Below, one piece after another: positions 1 to 7,741 of a DNA stretch of 64,000 nucleotides. The translations under genes were made by a program, and so were the position numbers. The notes under the pieces were generated by a model, which was not told the origin of the DNA, ran no database searches, and saw only the letters and a program-made list of their open reading frames with translations. Source of the stretch: Gordonia polyisoprenivorans. GTDB lineage: Bacteria > Actinomycetota > Actinomycetes > Mycobacteriales > Mycobacteriaceae. The stretch is from positions 1,364,001-1,428,000 of the forward strand of contig NZ_CP072203.1 of the NCBI RefSeq assembly GCF_017654315.1, written 5' to 3'. How positions within the stretch are numbered: the first letter of the stretch is position 1; each line of letters begins with the position of its first letter.

Positions 1-167
1 TCACCGTGAAAGGCCGAGGCTAGTTTGAGTGTGCAGAGTCACCTCGCTCATCGCTCAGAACAGGTCCGACGAGCGACAGTGAGCTCTATCCATTCGTTCA
101 AGACACGAGAGTGCTTCGGACGTCTTGCCGGTGGTAACCCCTCGGCCCGCAATGAACAGAGCGAACG

Positions 168-539
168 CTACTTCGTCACGTGTTCCCACACCAGTGAGAC
201 GTCTGCCCTCGCAGCCTGGAGAGTGGCAATCACATGTTCAAGAATTGACACTGGGATATTTATTGTCCGTGGGGTGGTGTGGTCGCTGATGAGTAGGGCG
301 ACGTCTTGGTTGGTGAGTTCGCTATCGGCTCGCTGTATGGTCTTGACCGTTGTTGCGATTTCCATGCCGCGATACTCGCTCCGTCTGGTGGCCCACCACG
401 TCTCCGTTGTTCCGTCCGAGTAATCGGATGCGCGTTCGGAAGTGAGCGTCATGGCTGAGGGTCGGAGTGTGTGAATTCTCCGGTCTTTGGAGTGTCGATC
501 GATATATTCCTTGTCAGACCGAGTGGTGACTGTGGCCAT
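168..539 (-). CDS. Hypothetical protein, accessory operon gene 5
   Basis: I do not recognise this 123-residue soluble protein. It has no signal peptide, membrane segment or cysteine cluster; the N-terminal half is rich in Arg, Thr and Ser and the C-terminal half (about residues 55-123) looks like a small alpha/beta domain ending in a helix. The start is supported by AAAGGA placed 6 bases upstream of the ATG. It is the last member of a minus-strand run of five small genes (1977 down to 168) in a strip of visibly lower GC than the rest of the window, which suggests acquired DNA. The coding call rests on the ribosome-binding site and gene packing rather than on homology. Confidence 0.5.
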   Translation of the reverse strand: MATVTTRSDKEYIDRHSKDRRIHTLRPSAMTLTSERASDYSDGTTETWWATRRSEYRGMEIATTVKTIQRADSELTNQDVALLISDHTTPRTINIPVSILEHVIATLQAARADVSLVWEHVTK

Positions 540-558
540 GGTCTGTCCTTTGCCAAGG

Positions 559-981
559 TCACGAAGGGCGCCCTTCGCGGCTGCGTGTGGGTGGGTCGAT
601 GGTGTGGTCTGTCACCATATCGTCACGGGCGTGGCTGAGCTTCTTGGCTTCTTGCCTGGAGTGTTTGAGGTCGCGGCGTGCAGCGTGGCCGCGTCGAGAC
701 GATCGTCGGGCCCCGACCAGGATCGTTGCGATCCCGAGCATTGCGATGGCTCCGAGTACGACTCCGTAGAGCAGCAAGGTTCCAGTTGAGCCGGTGATGT
801 GGTAGCCGAGAACAGAGAAACTGTCGGGGGCCAACGTATGTGTGGTGCCGCTATTGGTTGCGACGCTGGCGATAATCACGATAACAGCAGCGAGGAGAAT
901 GATCGCCCCGACGATAACAATCATGATGATGCCGCCGTGTGTGCTGTACGCATTGCCGACGATGGCTTTGCGTACCGGCAT
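559..981 (-). CDS. Small two-helix membrane protein, accessory operon gene 4
   Basis: This 140-residue protein has two clear hydrophobic segments, about residues 19-42 (rich in Ile and Val) and 68-89, separated by a short Thr/Ser-rich extracytoplasmic loop and followed by a strongly basic Arg/Lys/His cytoplasmic tail of about 50 residues. An internal ATG at 924 that begins directly at the first hydrophobic segment is an equally good start and would give 121 residues. It lies 24 bases downstream of the 70-residue gene and 19 bases upstream of the last operon gene. No family is recognised; the basic tail could bind nucleic acid or anionic lipid, but that is only inference. Confidence 0.5.
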   Translation of the reverse strand: MPVRKAIVGNAYSTHGGIIMIVIVGAIILLAAVIVIIASVATNSGTTHTLAPDSFSVLGYHITGSTGTLLLYGVVLGAIAMLGIATILVGARRSSRRGHAARRDLKHSRQEAKKLSHARDDMVTDHTIDPPTRSREGRPS

Positions 982-1005
982 TTGGGCGCTCTTGGTGAGA
1001 CTCTA

Positions 1006-1218
1006 TCAATCATGGCGACTCGTTCCTGGCTGTGTATGGGATGCCGCCGCAGTGATGATCAGATCGTTTTCCAGTTCGGCGACCGCGCAGAGGACGATCG
1101 CGCTCAGGCTCCTGAGGGCGGTGGCAGTTTCGGCGTCCACTGAGTTGCGGCGTTGGGTAGCGATGAGGTCGGCGTTGAGTTTTCGCGTGATGGGCGGTAG
1201 ATCGGCGCGTGCTGTCAT
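1006..1218 (-). CDS. Hypothetical 70-residue protein, accessory operon gene 3
   Basis: A short predicted helical protein (70 residues) with a hydrophobic stretch at about residues 36-58 that is too interrupted by Glu, Asn and Asp to be a membrane span. Its ATG overlaps the stop codon of the upstream gene in an ATGA arrangement (1215-1218), a strong sign of translational coupling and the reason this start is chosen. Function unknown. It lies in the lower-GC accessory strip and probably acts together with its partner gene. Confidence 0.5.
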   Translation of the reverse strand: MTARADLPPITRKLNADLIATQRRNSVDAETATALRSLSAIVLCAVAELENDLIITAAASHTQPGTSRHD

Positions 1219-1646
1219 CGGCGTGCGGAGTCCGCTTGGAACAGGACGTCTGAAAGCGTTCCACCACGTTCCGCGGTGAGCATCACTCGTCGCCATACCT
1301 GGGCGGCTTCGGTCACGGGGACGTCGGTGGCCAGCAGAATGACGGGGTGGGAATCCCCATCGAGGATGGATGTCCGAGAGTGGCGCGCCCGACGGACTGT
1401 CCGTCGGGCCAGGACGTCGCCGATTGCACTTTGGGCAGTGGTAGCCGGGCTGGTCTCTGGGTGGAACAGGATGTCCCACTCGGCCAGTAGATCGCCCGTG
1501 ACTGCCCGGGAGTCTTCTTCCTGGATGCCCGAGACGATTCTTTCCGGGCGGGAGGAATGTCCTGGACGCGCCCTGTGATAGTCACGCATGTGCCCATAGA
1601 GGCGGCTGCGTGGAGCAGTATTGAGAATACGAGACGTGGTGATCAT
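1215..1646 (-). CDS. Hypothetical 143-residue protein, accessory operon gene 2
   Basis: Soluble protein of 143 residues with no recognised domain. The N-terminal third is rich in Arg, His and Tyr. The C-terminal half contains a conserved-looking segment around VILLATDVPVTEAA and a final helix. The start is well supported: AGGTGA lies 6 bases upstream of the ATG at 1646. Its stop overlaps the start of the next gene by ATGA, so the two are probably translated together. No assignment is possible from sequence alone; a role in a mobile or conjugative element is a guess based only on the neighbourhood. Confidence 0.55.
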   Translation of the reverse strand: MITTSRILNTAPRSRLYGHMRDYHRARPGHSSRPERIVSGIQEEDSRAVTGDLLAEWDILFHPETSPATTAQSAIGDVLARRTVRRARHSRTSILDGDSHPVILLATDVPVTEAAQVWRRVMLTAERGGTLSDVLFQADSARR

Positions 1647-1734
1647 TGAAGTTCACCTGACTGGCCACAGCGACAGCGGCCCTTGCGACGCCGGAAGCGT
1701 TAACGGAAATCCGTCAGATATGAGACTCCGGCTG

Positions 1735-1977
1735 TCACTTAGTGTACTCCTCATCGAGAGGCAGCGTGTGGTTCGCTCCGCTGGTGCAGATTGCGCTGTA
1801 TCGAACGACCGCTGGGCACCGGTTGAGACATTCATACCGATCTCGGTCTGAATGTGGCAGGACGAGCTCACAGTGATGCGTCGCCTTCGTTCCGTTACCA
1901 CAGCGTAGTGGTTTCCCGATTGTGCGGCCGATGACTTCGCGGCAGCGTCCCGTGTACGTCTTTGGCGCGGTCTGCAA
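1735..1977 (-). CDS. Possible cysteine/histidine-rich small protein, accessory operon gene 1
   Basis: An 80-residue reading frame with a non-random pattern of metal-ligand residues: Cys-x13-Cys, then HHC, a His, and a Cys-x3-Cys pair, plus one further Cys near the end. This looks like one or two small zinc-binding knuckles. The TTG at 1977 is the only plausible start in the frame upstream of the first Cys, and it has a poor ribosome-binding site, so the start is uncertain. A competing frame at 1653-1901 lacks any such pattern. The gene would lead the five-gene minus-strand run. It diverges from the M20 peptidase gene. Confidence 0.3.
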   Translation of the reverse strand: MQTAPKTYTGRCREVIGRTIGKPLRCGNGTKATHHCELVLPHSDRDRYECLNRCPAVVRYSAICTSGANHTLPLDEEYTK

Positions 1978-2113
1978 CTCGCTCAGGTGAGTGGTGCCCA
2001 GTCGTCGCTGCGCCGATCGGTCGGTGCCGACCAGAAGGGTTAACTTGGGGACACGACCTCGCCGCGCGGGCATGCGCGTGGCGTCGAGGCGGCCGACGAC
2101 GAGAGGAACCGAC

Positions 2114-3463
2114 GTGACCGACGATGCGCTTGCAGACCGTGTGCACGACCTGATGGGAAGGGCACACACGGATCTCACGGAGATGGTGGCCTTCGAATCG
2201 GTATACGACCCCGCCGCGCCCGCGCCCGCCGACTGCGCTCGGATGGTCGACTGGCTGCAGGAGACCTTCACCGAGGCCGGCGTGTCCGACGTCGCGGCGC
2301 ACGTCACCGCCGACGGATCGCAGGCGGTGACCGGACACATCCCCGGACCGGCTGACGCACCGACGGTACTGCTGTACTTCCACCACGATGTGCAGCCGCC
2401 CCTCGATGCCGATGCGTGGGACTCACCGGCGTGGACGCTGACCGAACGCGACGGCCGCTGGTACGGCCGCGGTGCGGCCGACTGCAAGGGCAACATCGCC
2501 GTGCACCTGACTGCTCTGCGGGCGATCGGCGACGACCTCGGCGTCAACGTCAAGATCATCGGTGAGGGGTCCGAGGAGCAGGGCTCCGGCGGCATCGAGG
2601 ATTTCGTTCCCAAGAACCCCGAGCTGTTGCGCGCCGACGCGATCCTCATCCTCGATTCCGGCAACATCGAAGTGGGTCGCCCCACTCTGACGACGAGTCT
2701 GCGCGGGATCGCCAACGTCGTCGTCAGCGTCGAAACGCTCTCCTCGGCAATGCATTCCGGAATGTTCGGAGGTGCGGCGCCGGATGCGCTCGCCGCCCTG
2801 ATCGCCATGCTGGCCACGCTGCGTGACGATGCGGGCAACACCACCGTCACCGGGCTCGACTCCGATCAGGTGTGGACGGGCATCGATTACCGAGAGAGCC
2901 AGTTCCGTAAGGACGCAACGGTTCTCGACGGGGTCGGGGTGCTCGGGTCGGGATCGATCGCGGAGATGGTGTGGGCCCGCCCGGCGGCGACCGTGCTGGG
3001 TATCGACTGCCCGCCGGTGGTCGGCTCGTCGGCGTCGGTCGTCCCGCGGGCCCGTGCGCGCATCAACCTGCGTGTGCCACCCGGCATGGATCCGGCGGCC
3101 GCCCAGGATGCGCTGATCGCCCACCTGCACGCCGTCGCGCCGTGGCATGTGCGGGTGTCGGTCGAGCGTGAGGCGATCGGGGCGCCGTTTTCGGGTTCGA
3201 CCGATGGGCCTGCGTTCGAGGCGATTTCGCGTTCGTTGAGCACCGCCTACGGAGCCGAGGTCGTGCAGCAGGGGCAGGGTGGATCGATCCCGCTGTGTAC
3301 CGTGCTGCAGAACACCTTTCCCGACGCCGAGATCATGCTCTTCGGGGTCGAGGAACCGCGCTGCCTGATCCATGCGCCCAACGAGAGCGTCGACCCGTCC
3401 GAGATCGAGCACATGGCGCTGGCCGAGGCATTGTTCCTGCGGGACTACGGCTCTGCGCGGTGA
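2114..3463 (+). CDS. M20 family zinc metallopeptidase (dipeptidase/DapE-like)
   Basis: Cytoplasmic M20/M25/M40 hydrolase of 449 residues, the usual length for actinobacterial dipeptidases of this family. The family uses two zinc ions to cleave dipeptides or N-acyl amino acids. Visible motifs are HHDVQP near residue 92 (first metal His), YGRGAADCKGN near 116-126 (bridging Asp), GEGSEEQGSGG near 153 (catalytic and metal Glu) and a late GQGGSIP loop; the dimerisation lid lies between. The GTG at 2114 is chosen because GAGAGGA sits 6 bases upstream and the domain begins directly after it. The gene is convergent with the acyl-CoA dehydrogenase-like gene, and the two stop codons lie inside one palindrome. 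The substrate cannot be set from sequence. Confidence 0.9.
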   Translation: MTDDALADRVHDLMGRAHTDLTEMVAFESVYDPAAPAPADCARMVDWLQETFTEAGVSDVAAHVTADGSQAVTGHIPGPADAPTVLLYFHHDVQPPLDADAWDSPAWTLTERDGRWYGRGAADCKGNIAVHLTALRAIGDDLGVNVKIIGEGSEEQGSGGIEDFVPKNPELLRADAILILDSGNIEVGRPTLTTSLRGIANVVVSVETLSSAMHSGMFGGAAPDALAALIAMLATLRDDAGNTTVTGLDSDQVWTGIDYRESQFRKDATVLDGVGVLGSGSIAEMVWARPAATVLGIDCPPVVGSSASVVPRARARINLRVPPGMDPAAAQDALIAHLHAVAPWHVRVSVEREAIGAPFSGSTDGPAFEAISRSLSTAYGAEVVQQGQGGSIPLCTVLQNTFPDAEIMLFGVEEPRCLIHAPNESVDPSEIEHMALAEALFLRDYGSAR

Positions 3464-3475
3464 GCTGATCAGCTC
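3462..3475. repeat. Perfect 14-bp palindrome holding two convergent stop codons
   Basis: GAGCTGATCAGCTC covers most of the stop codon of the plus-strand M20 gene and all of the stop codon of the minus-strand gene that ends at 3469. Only 5 bases separate the two coding regions, so this short dyad is the only candidate 3-prime structure for either transcript. It has no T-run and may simply be coincidental. Confidence 0.4.
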
Positions 3476-4524
3476 CCGCTGAACTGCTGCACCAGAAGAT
3501 CTTTCACTTGCGGGCGACTGGCTGCGACGAGGGTGAACATGGATTCGCGGGCCAGACGTTGCGCGTCGTTGCCGGACAGCAGGGCGCGGCCACCGTCGGC
3601 GGAGACCAGCGCGGAGGCGGCGTCGACGGCGAGACGGGCGGCGTCGGCGCGCGCGTCGATCATCGGCCCGGGGTCACCGGCGCCGAGCGCATTGTCGAGG
3701 CGCGCGCGGACCTCGCCGGCCCGTTCTCGAAGTGTCCGAGCGGCTTTCACCTCGCTGCCGCGTTCGAGCAGGGCCGTGGCACGACGCAGGATGCCGAACG
3801 GAAGGATGCCGTTGATGCGTAGGCCGGTGATCTGGGTGGCGAAGAATTGCTCGAGGCTGACGCGAGAGACGATGTCGGCGTCGTCGACCCGCACTCCCTC
3901 CACTCTCAGGAACACCGTCCGCGTGGCGTTGCACACCGACAGGTGGGTCGGGGTCACCGCGATCCCCGGAACCGGTTGGGTGACATCGACGATCGCCGCG
4001 ATCACGTCGTCGGTCTGTACATCCCGGGCCGAGATCTGCAGGATGTGCACGATGCCCCAGCCGCTGACGAACGGTGCGTACCCGTCGAGAATCCAGCCGC
4101 CCTCGGTGCGTGCGGCCGTCATCCGGGGCGGGGTCGGGACGACACCGGCGTAGGCCACTCCCGCCCGGACGCGGCCGGCGACGGTCGCATCGAGATACCG
4201 ATCCCGCAGCGTGTCGTTGTCGGTGCCCGACAACGAGATCACCACCCCGTGATGCTGCAGCCAGGTGAACGCGGTGGGTAGGCATCCACTCGCGAGCACC
4301 TCCCCGATCTCCAGAACGGTGGTGAGTTCGAGTGGCGGATCGCCGGTGACCAGTCCATAGAGCCCGGCGTCGGCGAGCTCGCGCCAGTGGGAGTCGGGAA
4401 CGATGCTGCTGTGGTCGACGTCGCCGGCCGCGGGGTAGAGGACCTCGTCGGCGATGCGGTAGGTGTCGGCGAGGAGTCGCTCGACGCGACCGGATCGGGC
4501 CGGGTCACCGGTGGTCGGGGTCAC
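3469..4524 (-). CDS. Acyl-CoA dehydrogenase-like flavoprotein
   Basis: A 351-residue protein with the overall layout of an acyl-CoA dehydrogenase: an alpha-helical N-terminal domain, a central beta-domain (roughly residues 115-210, including the segment GGWILDGYAPFVSGW that matches the family GxxLxGxKxxIT/S strand region), and a C-terminal helical domain with several alanine-rich helices. It is slightly shorter than the usual 380-400 residues and I cannot place the catalytic Glu with confidence. It may therefore be a FadE-type subunit, or a related flavin monooxygenase-like member of the fold, acting on a CoA thioester or small substrate. The nearest minus-strand gene, lipocalin, ends before a terminator, so this gene is probably transcribed separately. 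Confidence 0.75.
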   Translation of the reverse strand: MTPTTGDPARSGRVERLLADTYRIADEVLYPAAGDVDHSSIVPDSHWRELADAGLYGLVTGDPPLELTTVLEIGEVLASGCLPTAFTWLQHHGVVISLSGTDNDTLRDRYLDATVAGRVRAGVAYAGVVPTPPRMTAARTEGGWILDGYAPFVSGWGIVHILQISARDVQTDDVIAAIVDVTQPVPGIAVTPTHLSVCNATRTVFLRVEGVRVDDADIVSRVSLEQFFATQITGLRINGILPFGILRRATALLERGSEVKAARTLRERAGEVRARLDNALGAGDPGPMIDARADAARLAVDAASALVSADGGRALLSGNDAQRLARESMFTLVAASRPQVKDLLVQQFSGS

Positions 4525-4548
4525 CCGACAAGGCTACGTCTCCGCACA

Positions 4549-4582
4549 CCGCCCCGACCGGAAGACAATCCGGACGGGGCGG
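4549..4582 (-). terminator. Terminator hairpin downstream of the lipocalin gene
   Basis: Inverted repeat with 14-base arms (13 of 14 paired) around the loop AGACAA, placed about 40 bases after the lipocalin stop codon on the minus strand. It has no T-run, as is common in high-GC actinobacteria. It separates the lipocalin transcript from the downstream acyl-CoA dehydrogenase-like gene. Confidence 0.6.
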
Positions 4583-4619
4583 CGTGCGGGGGTGGAGACG
4601 GTATGCGGGACGTTCGGTG

Positions 4620-5291
4620 TCAGACGGTGCAGAGCGGCGAATAATCCGATCGGCCACCGGTCGTGGGAGAGATCAGGAAGGTGCACGTGTTGAATCCGGC
4701 CTCCGCGGTGCGCCGTTCCAGCATCCGCAGCTGTGCGGTGGTCAGCACTTTCTGGCGACTGAGGACGAATCCGGAGAGACGGGTCGGATCACCGACGATC
4801 GCATACTGGTAGGGCTCGTTGCTCTTTGCTGCCTTCGGACCGGTCGCGGAGTTGCCGTCGGCGTCACCGACCCAGGTGACGATGTAATTGGGGAAGTTCC
4901 CGGTGTTGATGGTGTTCGGAATCCCCGGGAAGCTCACGGCCAACTGCGCGTTCGTGGTCGGATCGAGGACGGTCGCCTTGCCCTTGATGCCGTCGGGCTG
5001 ACCGGTGAACGAGGTGCACTTGTTGTCAACGCCGATGGTCGTCGCGTTGATCTGGGTGTAGGTGGCGTTGGTGTCCTTCGCGCAGCGCACACCGAAGAAC
5101 GACGGGATGGTCGCCTGCTGCCACCACGTGCCGAGATATCGCGTGACGTCGAGCTTGGTGACCGGCTTGACCGGCGCGGCTTCGGCGGTCGCGGGGGTGG
5201 CGACCAACGCCACCACGGCCCCGAGGACGGCCAGGAGCGGTACGAGGAGGCGGACGGTTCTGCGAGTGTGTGGCATGCGCAGGAGCGGCAT
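4620..5291 (-). CDS. Secreted lipocalin family protein
   Basis: A 223-residue exported protein. Residues 1-39 form a signal peptide (basic start, long Leu/Val/Ala core, ATAEAAP near the cleavage site). The mature part opens with the lipocalin signature DVTRYLGTWWQQATIP (compare GxW in Blc-type lipocalins) and continues as an eight-strand barrel with strand motifs such as YIVTWVG and YQYAIVGDP, the latter matching the conserved second lipocalin region. Four cysteines in the mature part could form disulfides. Bacterial lipocalins bind fatty acids, lysophospholipids or similar hydrophobic ligands at the envelope; the ligand here is unknown. A terminator hairpin follows at 4549-4582. Confidence 0.85.
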   Translation of the reverse strand: MPLLRMPHTRRTVRLLVPLLAVLGAVVALVATPATAEAAPVKPVTKLDVTRYLGTWWQQATIPSFFGVRCAKDTNATYTQINATTIGVDNKCTSFTGQPDGIKGKATVLDPTTNAQLAVSFPGIPNTINTGNFPNYIVTWVGDADGNSATGPKAAKSNEPYQYAIVGDPTRLSGFVLSRQKVLTTAQLRMLERRTAEAGFNTCTFLISPTTGGRSDYSPLCTV

Positions 5292-5399
5292 GGTCGGGAA
5301 TCCCTTCGGTCGTCGGTACCGGACGAGCGGTGATTCGCCGCCGACCCCGGTCCCGGATGGGTGGGGAACTGCCCGCCCTGCGTCCGGTCCCGCGTCGGC

Positions 5400-5852
5400 T
5401 CAGCGCCCGGCTGTGCGACCGTGCGTCACCTGGCGCGGGTTCCACGAGCACACCGCCCAGATCAGGATGACGTCGAGCGCGATGATGAGGATCGACCATG
5501 CGGGGTAGTGCGGCAGCCACAGGAACTGGGTGATGATCGACAGCGCGGCGATGATGATCGCCGCCACCCGCGCCCAGTCGGCGCCGATGGCCAGCCCACC
5601 CGCGATGATGACCGCCAACACGCCGATGACGATGTGAATCCAGCCCCAGGCTGTCAGATTCAACTCGAAGACGTAATCCTGGCCGAGGACGAGCAATGTG
5701 TCCTTGTTGAGTGCCGAGATCCCGACGAAGACCGAGATCACGCCGGCGACGAACAGCAGAGCCGCCGCGACGATCGTGAGCCCGAAGGCGAAACCCTGTT
5801 TGACGGCCGACTCGGCGGCCTCGTCGTCGAACCCCTGGCTCATCACAGCCAT
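5400..5852 (-). CDS. DUF7144-type four-helix membrane protein (copy 1)
   Basis: A 150-residue integral membrane protein with four hydrophobic segments (about residues 24-46, 70-90, 92-111, 115-137). The signature GWIHIVIGVLAVI followed by WARVAAIIIAALS and WSILIIALDVILIWAVC is typical of the small actinobacterial DUF7144 family, whose function is unknown. A close paralogue lies at 7245-7652, with the same motif order and the same orientation, so this is probably an old tandem duplication that now frames the tRNA and crotonase genes. The short acidic N-terminus faces the cytoplasm by the positive-inside rule. Confidence 0.8.
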   Translation of the reverse strand: MAVMSQGFDDEAAESAVKQGFAFGLTIVAAALLFVAGVISVFVGISALNKDTLLVLGQDYVFELNLTAWGWIHIVIGVLAVIIAGGLAIGADWARVAAIIIAALSIITQFLWLPHYPAWSILIIALDVILIWAVCSWNPRQVTHGRTAGR

Positions 5853-6023
5853 CCCTTCCGTCGTTATTGCACGATTCGTGAATCAGCGTAATCGGATTTC
5901 CGGCGCCTGTTCGTCGCTTTCGCCCAGTGGGCGCCCACGGGGGGCCGCAGCCCCCGTTTTGGCGGTCTACCAGGCGATTTAGTACCCGGGCATCATCGGG
6001 GGTAAGCTATCGCAGGTTGCACA

Positions 6024-6097
<74 letters not shown>

Positions 6098-6118
6098 CGC
6101 AAGGTTGAGATTGCAGAA

Positions 6119-6162
6119 GAGGCCCTGGCCAGGAGAAATCCTGGTCAGGGCCTCCTCGTTTT
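6119..6162 (+). terminator. Intrinsic terminator after tRNA-Pro
   Basis: A 16-base-pair stem (6119-6134 with 6139-6154, one G-T pair) with loop GAAA is followed by CTCGTTTT. It begins 21 bases after the tRNA 3-prime end, so it ends the tRNA transcript and separates it from the convergent small gene that ends at 6194. Confidence 0.9.
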
Positions 6163-6193
6163 GCTGACGTGCCGTGATGCCGCGCCCATCACC

Positions 6194-6385
6194 TCACCCG
6201 TTGCCGGCACCCTCGGAATCGTCGAAGAACGCCCAGTCGCCGTCGTGCTCGACCTCCATGCGCCAGCCGAGCTCGGTGTTGTCGGCTTTCTGGTCGATGA
6301 ACCAGGCGTGCGCGTCGTCGGCGTTGTCGATGTCGCGGGTGGCGACGACGGAACCCTTGGGATTGATCACTCGATAGTTGGCCAT
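6194..6385 (-). CDS. Small conserved hypothetical protein
   Basis: A 63-residue soluble protein from the ATG at 6385, which has GAGG 4 bases upstream; a further ATG at 6406 would add 7 residues. It begins with a beta-strand (YRVINPKG) and has an aromatic C-terminal half with WRMEVEHDGDWAFFDD and an acidic tail. It resembles short actinobacterial proteins of unknown function that sit near tRNA or housekeeping genes. It diverges from the enoyl-CoA hydratase gene by 55 bases, so the two could share a promoter region. Confidence 0.65.
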   Translation of the reverse strand: MANYRVINPKGSVVATRDIDNADDAHAWFIDQKADNTELGWRMEVEHDGDWAFFDDSEGAGNG

Positions 6386-6440
6386 GGGCCTCGGGTACCC
6401 GCTCACGGGCGGATCGAATCATCTCAGCGGTCGTGGGGGC

Positions 6441-7229
6441 ATGATCGGAGTGGTGAGCACTCAGACGATCCTCGAACGTTCCGACGGGCCGGTGCGGATT
6501 CTCGGCCTCAACAGACCCGAGCGGCGCAACGCCGTCGACGGGCCGACCGCGCAGGCGCTCGCCGACGCGTTCCGTCGTTTCGACGCCGACGAGGGCGCGT
6601 CGGTGGCCGTGCTCTACGGGGAGGGCGGAACCTTCTGCGCGGGAGCCGATCTCAAGGCCATCGCGGACGACAGCACCCGTAATCGGGTGGAGGCCGACGG
6701 AGACGGGCCGATGGGACCGACGCGACTGCGACTGGGCAAGCCGGTGATCGCCGCCATCTCCGGACACGCGGTCGCGGGCGGATTGGAACTGGCGATCTGG
6801 GCCGATCTACGGGTCGCCGACGACGACGCGGTGCTCGGCGTGTTCTGCCGACGCTGGGGAGTGCCGCTCATCGACGGCGGCACCGTCCGGTTGCCGCATC
6901 TCATCGGGTCGAGTCGGGCGATGGACCTCATTCTCACCGGCCGCGCGGTGCCGGCGCGTGAAGCTTTCGACATGGGGCTGGTGAATCGGCTCGTGCCGTC
7001 CGGGACGTCCCTGGAGCGGGCGGTGGAACTGGCGCATGAACTCGCCGCGTTCCCGCAGACCTGCCTTCGCCACGACCGGCTCTCGGCGCTCGAGCAGGAA
7101 GGCATGGCCGAACCCGACGGCATCCACAACGAATACCTGCACGGCCTGCAGTCGATCCAGGCCGATACCGTCACCGGGGCAACACGATTCGCGCAGGGCG
7201 CGGGACGACATGGGACGTTCGGGGATTGA
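6441..7229 (+). CDS. Enoyl-CoA hydratase/isomerase (crotonase) family protein
   Basis: A 262-residue crotonase-fold enzyme, the usual family length. It hydrates or isomerises enoyl-CoA thioesters in fatty acid or branched-chain metabolism. The N-terminal core has LNRPERRNAVD, the CoA-binding segment GTFCAGADLKAI near residue 65-76 and the oxyanion-hole segment AISGHAVAGGLELAIWAD near residue 107. The catalytic Glu pair of true enoyl-CoA hydratases is not clearly present (residues near 128-136 read FCRRWGVPL), so isomerase, hydrolase or another activity is possible. Start choice is ambiguous among ATG 6441, GTG 6450 and GTG 6453; the first has GGGGG upstream. Confidence 0.85.
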   Translation: MIGVVSTQTILERSDGPVRILGLNRPERRNAVDGPTAQALADAFRRFDADEGASVAVLYGEGGTFCAGADLKAIADDSTRNRVEADGDGPMGPTRLRLGKPVIAAISGHAVAGGLELAIWADLRVADDDAVLGVFCRRWGVPLIDGGTVRLPHLIGSSRAMDLILTGRAVPAREAFDMGLVNRLVPSGTSLERAVELAHELAAFPQTCLRHDRLSALEQEGMAEPDGIHNEYLHGLQSIQADTVTGATRFAQGAGRHGTFGD

Positions 7230-7244
7230 CGCCGTGCTATGCCC

Positions 7245-7652
7245 TCAGTCGGTCTGCCAGGTGCAGACCGCCCAGATCACGACGAGGTCGACGGCGATGA
7301 TGAGGATCGACCACCACGGGAAGTAGGGAATCCAGAGGAAATTGGCGATGATCGACAGCGACGCGATGATCACCGCGCTCACGCGGGCCCAGGTCGCGCC
7401 GACGAACATGCCGAAGGCGATGAGGATTGCGATGATGCCGAGGATGATGTGGATCCAGCCCCACGTGGTCAGGTTGAGCTGGTAGACGTACTGCGGGCCG
7501 ACGACGAACAACTCGTCCTTGACGACGGCCGAAATGCCCTCGGCGAGACCGATGATGCCGACGACGAGCAGGAGTGCGGCGGCGCCGATCGTGGCTCCGC
7601 CGGCGAACCCCTGGCGGACCGGGTGATGGTGAGAATCGGGTGACGTCATCAC
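7245..7652 (-). CDS. DUF7144-type four-helix membrane protein (copy 2)
   Basis: A 135-residue paralogue of the protein at 5400-5852. It has the same four membrane segments and nearly the same signature, GWIHIILGIIAILIA then WARVSAVIIASLSIIANFLW and WWSILIIAVDLVVIWAVC. The N-terminus differs and is His-rich (HHHPVRQ). It is convergent with the enoyl-CoA hydratase gene, with only 15 bases between them. Function unknown; both copies probably sit in the cytoplasmic membrane with both termini inside. Confidence 0.8.
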   Translation of the reverse strand: MMTSPDSHHHPVRQGFAGGATIGAAALLLVVGIIGLAEGISAVVKDELFVVGPQYVYQLNLTTWGWIHIILGIIAILIAFGMFVGATWARVSAVIIASLSIIANFLWIPYFPWWSILIIAVDLVVIWAVCTWQTD

Positions 7653-7741
7653 GAGCCTTTCGGGAGTGACTGCGTCGTGATCGTCACATGCGAACGGCGC
7701 CGGTCACATCACCCGAAAAGGATGAAACGCGCGTGCACCCC

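Noticed and set aside
1653..1901. 82-codon minus-strand frame next to the Cys-rich frame
   Set aside because: Overlaps the Cys/His frame and has no motif or ribosome-binding site; the alternative frame is more protein-like.
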